From Gardnerella swidsinskii (GTDB lineage Bacteria > Actinomycetota > Actinomycetes > Actinomycetales > Bifidobacteriaceae), in contig NZ_QJVB01000001.1 in NCBI RefSeq assembly GCF_003397705.1, positions 431,086-495,085 of the forward strand: DNA of 64,000 bases, given 5' to 3'. Both the position numbers and the translations under genes were made by a program. This document shows, one piece after another, positions 28,322-36,402 of this stretch (positions are counted from its first letter, which is position 1; every line of letters begins with the position of its first letter). The notes under the pieces were generated by a model. It was given only the letters and a program-made list of their open reading frames with translations. It was not told the origin of the DNA and searched no databases.

Positions 28322-30282
28322 GCAGCACGCGAGTGAATATGTGCTTCAACGTACGGCCGCTGCCATTCCAAAAAAGTTTCGCTGCAATCACTTAAGCCTT
28401 GATATTGCAATTCTCGCACAATATCTTCGCAAATGCTGTCAATTATTTGCGTAACTTGCTTTTGCGCAAGTCCAGCGCCCTTGCCGCCTTCGCCAAAACC
28501 GTCTCCGCCGGAACCGTCTCCGCCAAAGCATGCAGCGGAAGAAAGTCGCATTACCGACTCAAGTTTGCTGCATACTTCCGGAAGCCTAGATGCCATGCGA
28601 TTGCTGAGCTTGCGCAATGCCGCAAACTGCCACTTGTAGTAAGGCAAGTAGCCTGCGGTTACAGGATTGTTGAGCAGAAAAACGAGGGAAGCAGTTGCGC
28701 GCACGAATTCGTTGATAGAAAGCCATGCTGCGGATGCGTCTTTGCGCGCGATCATGCGTGGGAAATTGTACTGGCCAGCTTGCGAAATCATGCCAAGTCT
28801 GCGCGAGATTAGTGAGATTCGCACATCGTCCGGCATGAGCTTGAAGCTTTGGCGCGCCTTTGAGAACTTTCCAAGAGGATCCGCGAAAATTTTGCCATTC
28901 GTTGCTGCTGCAAGCGTTGGCTCGTTTAATGATAGCCATAAGTGTGGCTCGTTTTGGCTTGGAGCAGTGGGGAAGCCGGTTAAATTTTCGAAAAATTCGC
29001 TTATGCGAAATACTCCGACGCGTTTGCTGCTTTCGCATGATTTTGCGCGCGGCGTTTCGTTGCGAGAGTCAAAACCGGCGTATTTTCGCGGAAGTGCGTC
29101 GTAAGCAGCCTGCAAATCCGCGCCGATTTCCGCGTAATCTTCGTCGGTAAGCCACAAGCAGAAGCCTGGTCCAAAATCGTGATCGCGCGAAATCTCGTCG
29201 TCAAAACCGTAACATTCCGATCCGTGACCAACTAATCCGGCTGCAATGCGATTTTTGTATTTCGCAAATTTTGGATTGGCTAGTAGTGCTTTTCCGTAAG
29301 TTTGCCAGTATAATTGTGCTAATTGCATGCCGGTTTTTATGTTATTGTTTGCTGGGTTATTGTTTGCTGCGTGTTGGTTTTCTGTTTGTTGGCTTGATGA
29401 TTCTTGAATTTCTATAGATTCTTCCGTAACTTTTTCTGCCAACTCGCGCGTCTGCCGCAAATTTTCCGTCGTAATCACGTAAGATTCGCTATCTTTTCCG
29501 TAGCATCTCGCAATCAAATCAAGTGCCTTACTGTAACTCTCCTCCGCTTGAGCGTACTCGCCGCGCGCGCACTGTACTTGCGCAAAACCTGCCAATGCAG
29601 AAGCGTAGTGCGGCTGATTTTCGTTATTTCCCGCAATATACATGCGAACGCTGGTCGAAGCGTGTTCAAAAGCGGATTCAAGAGTTGCGGATTTGCTGTT
29701 CGTGCTGGTGTTGGGATGCGAGCACTCCTTCGTACACTCCTGCAGCATCGCAAGCGCAAGATTCGTGTGCGTGGCGGCAATATCGATGTCGCGCTCAGGA
29801 TCCGTGCTCGTATTTTGCAAAATTTCAAGCGCCTGATTAAGCTCCTCAATTGCATCATGCGTGCGACCGGTTTCGCTGTAAAGCATCGAAAGATTGTTGT
29901 GAAGCGCGGCAAGCTTGCGGTTTTTAGTGCCGAGCGTTTCAGCGGATTCGTTAAGAGCTTGAGTGTAAATTTTTTCGGCGCGATCGTAGTCGCCAGCCGT
30001 GCGGAGGCTAGTAGCAGCGTTAATTAGCGTAGTTGTGCCAGCTTCGGTGCCAGCTAATTGCATTTTGTTTGCAAGATTTAGAGCGCGATTGATGATTGGC
30101 TGATTTTTTGTGTGCTCTCCGCGCGAACGGTAAAAGCCCATGAGTTCGTTGAGAATAGACAGTTGCAGGGGATTGGCTTCGGTAAGTTTTCGCAAAAGAT
30201 ACGTTTCAATCGCGTCTGCGCTCGCGTGATTCGCGAACATTTCGTCAAGCTCGTTATAAAATTGCGCAGCGTCCTCCATCAA
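28303..30282 (-). CDS. TPR protein with C-terminal DUF4037 nucleotidyltransferase-like domain
   Basis: A 659-aa protein in two parts. Residues 1-285 are tetratricopeptide-like helical repeats (LHNNLSMLYSETGRTHDAIEELNQAL, ARGEYAQAEESYSKAL). A low-complexity Gln/Asn linker (about 286-315) leads to a DUF4037 domain with the nucleotidyltransferase-fold signature GHGS (352-355) and the paired aspartates of SRDHDFGPGF (D367, D369). The pairing of DUF4037 with DUF4125 next door recurs in other Gram-positives as I recall. A TPR plus nucleotidyltransferase suggests modification of a protein or RNA target; this is inference. Confidence 0.78.
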   Translation of the reverse strand: MMEDAAQFYNELDEMFANHASADAIETYLLRKLTEANPLQLSILNELMGFYRSRGEHTKNQPIINRALNLANKMQLAGTEAGTTTLINAATSLRTAGDYDRAEKIYTQALNESAETLGTKNRKLAALHNNLSMLYSETGRTHDAIEELNQALEILQNTSTDPERDIDIAATHTNLALAMLQECTKECSHPNTSTNSKSATLESAFEHASTSVRMYIAGNNENQPHYASALAGFAQVQCARGEYAQAEESYSKALDLIARCYGKDSESYVITTENLRQTRELAEKVTEESIEIQESSSQQTENQHAANNNPANNNIKTGMQLAQLYWQTYGKALLANPKFAKYKNRIAAGLVGHGSECYGFDDEISRDHDFGPGFCLWLTDEDYAEIGADLQAAYDALPRKYAGFDSRNETPRAKSCESSKRVGVFRISEFFENLTGFPTAPSQNEPHLWLSLNEPTLAAATNGKIFADPLGKFSKARQSFKLMPDDVRISLISRRLGMISQAGQYNFPRMIARKDASAAWLSINEFVRATASLVFLLNNPVTAGYLPYYKWQFAALRKLSNRMASRLPEVCSKLESVMRLSSAACFGGDGSGGDGFGEGGKGAGLAQKQVTQIIDSICEDIVRELQYQGLSDCSETFLEWQRPYVEAHIHSRAACLRSL

Positions 30283-30319
30283 AGCCCCTTGCTATTGCGC
30301 TTGTTCACAATCAATCGAC

Positions 30320-30452
30320 TTCAATTTTACAGCCATGTAAAGAAACTGCCGCTTTCACGCCAAATTGCGGCAGAAACTTTACGCACGTGTAAAGGAAATA
30401 TCGCCTACGCGCCTTAATTCGGCAGAAATTTTACAGCCTTGTATAGGAAACG
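30320..30452. repeat. Family 2 REP-like hairpins, three copies in a row
   Basis: Three units upstream of the TPR-DUF4037 gene: TTTTAC-agccat-GTAAAG-AAACTGCCGC (30325-30352), GCGGCAGAAACTTTAC-gcac-GTGTAAAG (30367-30395) and GGCAGAAATTTTAC-agcctt-GTATAG (30421-30446). The first two are inverted with respect to each other and could pair into one long hairpin (GTAAAG-aaa-CTGCCGC with GCGGCAG-aaa-CTTTAC, three central mismatches). Confidence 0.7.
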
Positions 30453-30462
30453 TCGGAATTGT

Positions 30463-30471
30463 GGGGGGGGG
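30463..30471. repeat. G9 homopolymer tract next to tRNA-Pro
   Basis: Nine consecutive G on the plus strand, 20 bp downstream of the tRNA-Pro 3' end (C9 in that transcript) and 181 bp upstream of the TPR-DUF4037 start. Length variation is expected in such tracts. I do not see promoter boxes on either side. Confidence 0.9.
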
Positions 30472-30490
30472 TGATTCTGGAAATCAAAAG

Positions 30491-30564
<74 letters not shown>

Positions 30565-30838
30565 ATGCTGAAACTCGCGAAAGCATATGCGCATAAAAGT
30601 TCCAACAACGTCCGTAATGTTACAGGTTGGCTAATACAAATTATTGTAAAGCGTGTGCAAGTCGCGCAAAGCAAGTCACGCAAAGTAAGTCCCGCGCAAG
30701 TATATTGCGTACAAGCTGCGGAATTCCTTTGTAAACATATTACAAATTATCGCTACAGCTTCTGTGTAAACATATCGCAAATTAGCACTGCAAGTCGCGT
30801 ATAAAACCTGTATTACCTACTGGCTACAATTAGCGTTT
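30565..30838 (+). promoter_or_regulatory. lysS upstream region with a -10 box close to the start codon
   Basis: A 274-bp gap containing direct repeats (GTCGCGCAAAGCAA, GTCACGCAAAGTAA) and TGTAAACATATCGCAAATTA / TGTAAACATATTACAAATTA. A TACAAT hexamer (30825-30830) preceded by TGG ends 8 nt before the lysS ATG, so transcription from it would give a leaderless or nearly leaderless mRNA. No SD precedes the ATG, which fits. Confidence 0.5.
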
Positions 30839-32536
30839 ATGACTGACACCAATACTGCAATGTCTGCCGCGCAAAGTGCCGCAGAATCTGCCGATAAAAA
30901 TGCAGCAGAAAACGAAGCAACAGATACCGTCAATGAAATTGACACTGTTGAACATGCCGAAATGTTACTCGCTCAAGACGAGGCAATCGCCAAGCGCGTA
31001 AACGAAGGCGCAACCTTGGATGAAGCAATCGACCCAAGCAATAAAGAATTTGGGCCACAAGCTCATCCTGAGCAGGTACAGATGCGCGTTGCTAAGCGTG
31101 CAATGATGCTTAAGGAGGGTGTGCAGCCTTATCCTGTGCATCTTAACGTTACTGACACAATCGAAAAGGTGCGTGCTGATTTCGATGGCAAGCTTGAAGC
31201 TGGCGAAGAAACCGATACCGAGGTTGGTATTGCAGGTCGCGTGCTTTTCTTGCGTAACGCTGGCGGCTTGTGCTTTGTTAAGCTTTCTGCCGGTGACGGT
31301 ACTACGATTCAGGCGATGGTTTCCAAGAAGGAAATTGGTGAGGAGTCCATTAAAAGTTTTAAGCAGATGGTGGATTTGGGTGACCACTTGTACGTTCGTG
31401 GTCGCGTGATTTCTTCTAAGACTGGCGAGCTTTCTGTATTTGCAACCGAGTGGGCGATTGCGGCTAAGGCTTTGCAGCCGCTTCCGGCTTTGCATAAGGA
31501 ATTAAGCGACGACACTCGTACGCGCAAGCCTTATATTGGCATGATTGCGGACGAGAAGATTCGCGATATGGTTCGCAGGCGTTCGCGCGCTGTGGCTTCG
31601 CTTCGCCGCACTTTCGACAGTCATGACTTCTTGGAAGTCGAAACTCCAATGTTGCAAACGGTTCACGGCGGTGCTGCTGCTCGTCCGTTTACAACTCACA
31701 TGAACGCTTTCGACATTGATCTCTACTTGCGTATTGCTCCAGAGCTTTTCTTGAAGCGCTGCTTGGTTGGCGGCATTGACCGCGTGTTTGAAATCAACCG
31801 TGATTTTAGAAACGAAGGCGTGGATGCAACTCACGCACCAGAGTTTACAATGCTCGAGGCATACCAGGCTTACGGCACTTACGATACGATCGGCGCTCTT
31901 ACTAAAGAGCTGATCCAAAAGGCTGCTGTAGACGCATTCGGCTCCACTAAGGTGACTTTGCTTAATGGCGAAGAGTATGATTTTGGCGGCGAATGGAAGC
32001 AAATCACCATGTATGGCTCGCTTAGCGAGGCTTTGGGTGAGGAGATTACGCCAGAGACTTCTGTTGAGCATTTGGGCGCAATCGCAGACAAGCTTGGCGT
32101 TGAGCGCGACGAAGTGGAGAATCACGGCAAGTTGGTTGAGCACTTGTGGGAGCACTTCTACGAGGATAAGCTTTATGAGCCAACGTTTGTGCGTGACTTC
32201 CCAGTGGAGACCAGCCCTCTTGTTAAGGGTCACCGCACAAAGCCGGGAATGGTTGAAAAGTGGGATTTGTACGTGCGCGGCTTTGAGCTTGCAACCGGCT
32301 ACTCCGAGCTTAACGATCCTGTTGTGCAGCGCGAGCGCTTTGTTGCTCAAGCTAAAGATGCTTTGGCTGGAGACGTTGAGGCAATGGATATTGACGAGGA
32401 CTTCATTGAGGCTCTCGGCGTTGGCATGCCTCCTGCTGGCGGCATGGGAATGGGAATTGACCGCTTGCTAATCGCACTTACGGGCGCAACTATTCGCGAG
32501 ACGATTACGTTCCCACTCGTGAAGCCACTTCGCTAG
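30839..32536 (+). CDS. lysS: Lysine--tRNA ligase, class II
   Basis: Charges tRNA-Lys. The 565-aa protein has an OB-fold anticodon domain (VGIAGRVLFLRNAGGLCFVKL) and the class II catalytic motifs FLEVETPMLQ, FEINRDFRNEGVDATHAPEFT and GMGMGIDRLLIALTG. A 60-residue Ala/Glu/Asp/Thr-rich acidic extension precedes the conserved region, longer than usual. No SD lies upstream of the ATG and a -10 box ends 8 nt before it, pointing to leaderless initiation. A strong terminator follows. Confidence 0.96.
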   Translation: MTDTNTAMSAAQSAAESADKNAAENEATDTVNEIDTVEHAEMLLAQDEAIAKRVNEGATLDEAIDPSNKEFGPQAHPEQVQMRVAKRAMMLKEGVQPYPVHLNVTDTIEKVRADFDGKLEAGEETDTEVGIAGRVLFLRNAGGLCFVKLSAGDGTTIQAMVSKKEIGEESIKSFKQMVDLGDHLYVRGRVISSKTGELSVFATEWAIAAKALQPLPALHKELSDDTRTRKPYIGMIADEKIRDMVRRRSRAVASLRRTFDSHDFLEVETPMLQTVHGGAAARPFTTHMNAFDIDLYLRIAPELFLKRCLVGGIDRVFEINRDFRNEGVDATHAPEFTMLEAYQAYGTYDTIGALTKELIQKAAVDAFGSTKVTLLNGEEYDFGGEWKQITMYGSLSEALGEEITPETSVEHLGAIADKLGVERDEVENHGKLVEHLWEHFYEDKLYEPTFVRDFPVETSPLVKGHRTKPGMVEKWDLYVRGFELATGYSELNDPVVQRERFVAQAKDALAGDVEAMDIDEDFIEALGVGMPPAGGMGMGIDRLLIALTGATIRETITFPLVKPLR

Positions 32537-32557
32537 TTGGTAAGTTTTAAGGGATAT

Positions 32558-32597
32558 AAAGCCGTTGGATGTTGGTTAACATTCAGCGGCTTTTTTG
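32558..32597 (+). terminator. Intrinsic terminator after lysS
   Basis: AAAGCCG...ATGTT-ggtt-AACAT...CGGCTTTTTT: an interrupted stem of about 12 pairs with a six-T tail. Confidence 0.9.
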
Positions 32598-32612
32598 TAT
32601 GCGATGAGGTTG

Positions 32613-32830
32613 TTGTGCTCCAAATGTGAGAGAGTGCGCTCACGTTTGGAGGTTTATTTGTTGCCATATGTTCCAAATGTGCGCGACGACCTGCTTGAGC
32701 GCTGCGATTTAGCGCGCGAAAGCAACTCGGAGCGGGAACTCGCTTAGGTTGGAAGTCCAGTGGACTTCCAACGCGAGTTTCGTAGCGAGCGCTTATAATG
32801 CGAGCGTTAGAACACATTTGGAGCATTTGG
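32613..32830. repeat. Family 1 palindromic intergenic repeat, copy C
   Basis: Core palindrome at 32748-32772. The left side keeps CGACCTGCTTGAGCGCTGCG and CAACTCGGAGCGGGAACTCGC, the right side GCGAGTTTCGTAGCGAGCGC. It is flanked by several copies of the TTTGGAG / CTCCAAATGTG motif (32617-32665 and 32814-32825). It fills the gap between the lysS terminator and gpmA. Confidence 0.85.
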
Positions 32831-32866
32831 GTCTGTCGTCGTAAGGCGTTAATAGACTAGGTAATT

Positions 32867-33607
32867 ATGACATACAAATTAGTATTGCTCCGACATGGTC
32901 AGAGCGCATGGAATAAGACCAATCAGTTCACTGGTTGGGTTGATGTACCGCTGACTGAGCAGGGTGTTGAGGAAGCTAAGCATGGTGGCGAGCTTCTTAA
33001 AGAGAAGAACGTTCTTCCAGACATCGTGTTCACTTCTTTGCTTCGCCGCGCTATCAATACCGCGAATTACGCGCTTGATGCAGCCGACCGCTTGTGGATT
33101 CCAGTTCGTCGCAGCTGGCGTTTGAACGAGCGTCATTATGGTGCTTTGCAAGGTAAGAACAAGTCTGAGATTCGTCAGGAATATGGCGATGAGAAGTTCA
33201 TGATTTGGCGTCGTTCTTACGCAACTCCACCTCCTGAGATTGATCCAAACGATGAGTATTCTCAGACGAATGATCCTCGTTACGCAGGCGATCCAGTTCC
33301 AGAAACTGAAGCTTTGGCAAACGTTGTGACTCGCGTAACTCCTTACTGGGAGTCGGATATTATTCCAGAGCTTAAGTCCGGCAAGACTGTAATGATTGCT
33401 GCTCACGGCAACAGCTTGCGCGCAATCGTTAAGATGCTCGATAACTTGAGCGAGGAAGAGATTTCCAAGGTGAACATTCCAACCGCTATTCCTCTGCTTT
33501 ACGAGTTGGATGAGAACTTCAAGCCAATCAAGCCTCGCGGTGAGTATCTGGATCCAGAAGCTGCTGCTGCCGGTGCTGCCGCTGTGGCTGCTCAGGGTCA
33601 GAAGTGA
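32867..33607 (+). CDS. gpmA: 2,3-bisphosphoglycerate-dependent phosphoglycerate mutase
   Basis: Glycolytic enzyme interconverting 3- and 2-phosphoglycerate. The 246-aa protein has [26 protein letters not shown] with the phospho-histidine, [16 protein letters not shown] and the second histidine in [16 protein letters not shown]. This is the longer, cofactor-dependent form and carries the NxFTGW and YGxLQG motifs typical of GpmA. The C-terminal 20 residues are Ala-rich. AGGTAATT stands before the ATG. Confidence 0.96.
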   Translation: MTYKLVLLRHGQSAWNKTNQFTGWVDVPLTEQGVEEAKHGGELLKEKNVLPDIVFTSLLRRAINTANYALDAADRLWIPVRRSWRLNERHYGALQGKNKSEIRQEYGDEKFMIWRRSYATPPPEIDPNDEYSQTNDPRYAGDPVPETEALANVVTRVTPYWESDIIPELKSGKTVMIAAHGNSLRAIVKMLDNLSEEEISKVNIPTAIPLLYELDENFKPIKPRGEYLDPEAAAAGAAAVAAQGQK

Positions 33608-33654
33608 GATTCTGATTCGCTGGCTTTGGAGCGCTTAAGTTAGCTTTTAAAATA

Positions 33655-33692
33655 AAAGTAGGTTTGCAATTAATTTGCAAACCTACTTTTTG
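33655..33692. terminator. Bidirectional terminator between gpmA and phoU
   Basis: A 16-bp perfect stem AAAAGTAGGTTTGCAA / TTGCAAACCTACTTTT with a five-base loop and T-runs on both strands. It can end both gpmA and the convergent phoU transcript. Confidence 0.9.
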
Positions 33693-33759
33693 TTTACTTT
33701 TATTTTCATGCGCACTTTGGGCAACTTGAAATTGCGTAGCGTGTTTTGCTGTAACCGCG

Positions 33760-34440
33760 TTACGCTACAACAGTGTCTTTATCTGGCTCTGGTTTCTTGG
33801 ACGGATCGAATCCGGAAACAATAAACACAATTTGCCTTGCGACAGCAACGCAATGGTCTCCAATTCGCTCAATAAAGCGGCTAAGCAGAACGACATCAAT
33901 TAACTGCCTGCGTGTACCCTTCCAATTTTCGCCTTCTACCAGCTCAAAAATCTTCTCGTGCAATTTGTCGAGCGCATCGTCGCCAGCAATAATAGTTTCC
34001 GCAATTTGCACGTCGCGATTTGCAACCATGGTCGTTAAGCGACCTGACAGTTCGCGCAAGAAATCAACCATTGCAACAATAGTTTCGCGTCCTTCTTGTG
34101 CAATAGCAGATTCAGGCCAGGTTCGTCTAGTAATTTGAGCGATATGACTTGTTAAATCGCCCATGCGTTCAAACGTTGCAGCTAATCGCATTGTAGCTAC
34201 AACTTCGCGCAAGTCCGTTGCCACAGGGTTTTGACGAGCAAGCAAAGTCAAGCATTGGTCAATAGTGTTTGCTTCTAAAGCGTCTAAGTCTGCGTCTTTA
34301 TCGATAACAGTTTGAGCAGCTTCCAAATCCGCGTTTAAAAGCGCGCTTCCAGCATCGTTCATAGCTTTTGCTACAAGTTCTGCCATGCGTTCGATGTTTG
34401 AAGCAATCGCCTTCATTTCTTCGTTGAAAATTACTCGCAT
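33760..34440 (-). CDS. phoU: Phosphate signalling protein PhoU
   Basis: Negative regulator of phosphate uptake and of the PhoR-type kinase. The 226-aa protein is two three-helix bundles; the metal-binding motifs are seen as DADLDALE (about 49-56) and EKIFELVEG, with RIGDHCVAVAR near the C-terminus. SD AAAGGA lies before the ATG. It is divergent from the histidine-kinase-like gene at 34630, an arrangement suggesting joint phosphate control. No pst genes are in the window. Confidence 0.94.
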   Translation of the reverse strand: MRVIFNEEMKAIASNIERMAELVAKAMNDAGSALLNADLEAAQTVIDKDADLDALEANTIDQCLTLLARQNPVATDLREVVATMRLAATFERMGDLTSHIAQITRRTWPESAIAQEGRETIVAMVDFLRELSGRLTTMVANRDVQIAETIIAGDDALDKLHEKIFELVEGENWKGTRRQLIDVVLLSRFIERIGDHCVAVARQIVFIVSGFDPSKKPEPDKDTVVA

Positions 34441-34548
34441 GGTGCGTCCTTTCTCAGTGCTGTGAGTTTATTTGAACGCCTAGTTTGCACGTCGCTATAA
34501 GTCAGGCATCCTATGTAATTATAGACGACGCTGGTAACGAAGCGACCG

Positions 34549-34585
34549 AAACTTTACAGCCGTGTAAAGTTTCTGCCGCTTTTTA
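34549..34585. repeat. Family 2 REP-like hairpin between phoU and the kinase-like gene
   Basis: The most symmetric copy: AAACTTTACA-gccg-TGTAAAGTTT, then CTGCCGCTTTTT. It sits 45 bp before the kinase-like gene in its promoter region, so it may act as an attenuator or binding site there rather than as an end-of-operon terminator. Confidence 0.75.
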
Positions 34586-34629
34586 GTTGCATAGTTACAA
34601 AAGCGCGCAAAATATGAGATTATAGGAGT

Positions 34630-35898
34630 ATGCCTCAAGGTTCTTCTGCGGTTGTGATCGTTGTATTTGTTGCTTTCGGCGTGCTTGCGTTGTGCGTTGT
34701 GCTTTCGTTGTGTGTGTTGATGTCTGATTGGTTTTCTACAGTTTTGCGTCTTTTTAAGCGAGCGTTTAATTATATTCGTGGCGCAAGGTATGGCGCAAAG
34801 TATGACGAAAGCGACGACATAACCGACGACATCAGCGACAACGCAAGCGACGACATCAGCGACGACGCGTCCCAAGTTTTGGCAATGCTCGACATGCCAA
34901 CTGTTGTCATTGATGCCAACAATGACGTAATTCGCGCAAGTTCTGAAGCTTATTTGCTAGGTGTTGTTAGCGATGATTCGCTATGTCAGCCTCGCGTTCT
35001 TCAAGCTGTTAATTCCGTACGCGCTTCTGGCGGATTCGAGCGCTTCTCTTTGGTTACTTCGACCCCTGAGCGTTATGTGTCAATAACCGCAAATCCTCAA
35101 GAGTCAACCACTGTTTCGCGCCCTAATTGGCTTACTGTTACGGCTGGAAGCATTGGAGGCGGTATTGTAGTTGTAATTATTGAGGATACGAGTGCAGCTC
35201 ACCGTTTTGCGCAAACTCGCGACGACTTTATTTCCAACGTTTCTGAGCAGTTAATGCGATCTACTCGCAACTTAACTCAGCTTACGAAAGTTTTGCAAAA
35301 CGAACAGGTATCTGCGCAAAAAATTAAAGATATTGCGCAAATTGCCGGTAAATCTTCCAAGAAACTTGAGCACATGCTTGAAGATTTGTTATGGCTGGTT
35401 CGCGCTCAAAATCCTATTGATTTAGATTCTGCGCAAGTATTTTCTTTGAATGATGTTTTGTCGTATGTGCAAAATCAAGTTGCTGCGTTTGCTAAGGATT
35501 GTTGCGTACGCGTCGTGTCAAAAGTCGATTCGCACCTATGCGTGCGCGGTGAAATTTCGCAAATTCAAGCTGCAGTGCGGAAATTAGTTGAGAATGCAAT
35601 TACGTATTCTCCAAAAAATTCTACAGTTTCGCTATCTGCGTCACTTTCAACAGATGGTCAATACGCTGTGATTCGTGTTGTAGATCGCGGAGTTGGCATT
35701 GATTTGCAAGATCAGTCGCGAATTTTTGAACGATTCTATCGTGCGAATAATCAAAATAGTCAAAGCCAGGATGGTGTAGGTTTAGGGCTTGCAATTGCTA
35801 AGCATGTGGCACTTACGCACCACGGAAATATTACGCTTTGGAGTATGCCGGGGCAGGGTACTACCGTAAGTTTTGCGCTACCAATTGCAAATAAATAA
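34630..35898 (+). CDS. SenX3/PhoR-like sensor kinase lacking the phospho-accepting histidine
   Basis: A 422-aa membrane protein with one N-terminal helix (about 7-32), a linker of Asp/Ile/Ser repeats (about 58-80), a PAS-like segment (about 85-185), a dimerisation helix and an HATPase domain. The H-box reads DFISNVSEQLMRSTR where SenX3-type kinases have DFVANVSHELKTP, so residue 206 is Glu, not His, and the following Pro is lost. The ATP site is intact: N-box KLVENAITYSP, G1 VVDRGVGI, F-box IFERFYR and G2 GVGLGLAIAKHVA. It is divergent from phoU and has no response regulator beside it. AGGAG is only 1 nt from the ATG, so the start is less certain. Confidence 0.82.
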   Translation: MPQGSSAVVIVVFVAFGVLALCVVLSLCVLMSDWFSTVLRLFKRAFNYIRGARYGAKYDESDDITDDISDNASDDISDDASQVLAMLDMPTVVIDANNDVIRASSEAYLLGVVSDDSLCQPRVLQAVNSVRASGGFERFSLVTSTPERYVSITANPQESTTVSRPNWLTVTAGSIGGGIVVVIIEDTSAAHRFAQTRDDFISNVSEQLMRSTRNLTQLTKVLQNEQVSAQKIKDIAQIAGKSSKKLEHMLEDLLWLVRAQNPIDLDSAQVFSLNDVLSYVQNQVAAFAKDCCVRVVSKVDSHLCVRGEISQIQAAVRKLVENAITYSPKNSTVSLSASLSTDGQYAVIRVVDRGVGIDLQDQSRIFERFYRANNQNSQSQDGVGLGLAIAKHVALTHHGNITLWSMPGQGTTVSFALPIANK

Positions 35899-35949
35899 GC
35901 AGCAAGTTAGCAAGTTAGCAAATCAGCAAGTTAGCAAATCAGCAATAAA
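35898..35949. repeat. Short tandem repeats after the kinase-like gene
   Basis: AGCAAGTTAGCAA and AGCAAATCAGCAA units alternate between the stop codons of two convergent genes. Similar AGTTAGCAAG sequence occurs at 24640. Function unknown. Confidence 0.7.
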
Positions 35950-36216
35950 CTATTTTCCTAAGCGCCTGTAATCCCAGCGGTCAAAATGTTCCCAGATTAA
36001 TAGCAGAACGCCAATAATTGTTCCCGATACGCAAAACAACACAGGAAACCAAGTCGTAATATGCAATAACGCAACGATAAGCGCAATCATTGTTGCGACT
36101 AACCACGCGATCGTTCCTATAGCAAAAACCTTTCGCAAATCAACGCGCAGCGGTTTTGGTACTGCTTTTCGTGCATCAGGATTAACTATAGGTGCAAATT
36201 TCATACTTCCAACCAT
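35950..36216 (-). CDS. DUF2530-like two-helix membrane protein
   Basis: An 88-aa protein with the pattern KPLRVDLRKVFAIGTIAW then two helices (about 31-51 and 55-74) and a basic end (WEHFDRWDYRRLGK). The Val-Asp-Leu-Arg block before the first helix resembles actinobacterial DUF2530 proteins. A second ATG at 36204 (MKFAP) has GGAAG just upstream and is an alternative start. Function unknown. Confidence 0.65.
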   Translation of the reverse strand: MVGSMKFAPIVNPDARKAVPKPLRVDLRKVFAIGTIAWLVATMIALIVALLHITTWFPVLFCVSGTIIGVLLLIWEHFDRWDYRRLGK

Positions 36217-36402
36217 ACAACTTACCGAAGTCTAAGTGTGACAAGTGCAGCTTAAGCGCGAAAATTGGCGGATTTAGGTTGTGTGCGTTTCTTACATCCT
36301 AACCACGTTGTAACCTTTCACATAGAAGATTGGAAGAAAATCAGTTGGGGGGTGTAGCGTTTGTGCGCTGCGTTCCACGTTTAACATAAGAAAGTGATTA
36401 GT

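Noticed and set aside
30463..30471. G9 tract as a promoter-spacer switch for the TPR-DUF4037 gene
   Set aside because: No -35/-10 pair with suitable spacing spans the tract on either strand, unlike the tract at 53905.
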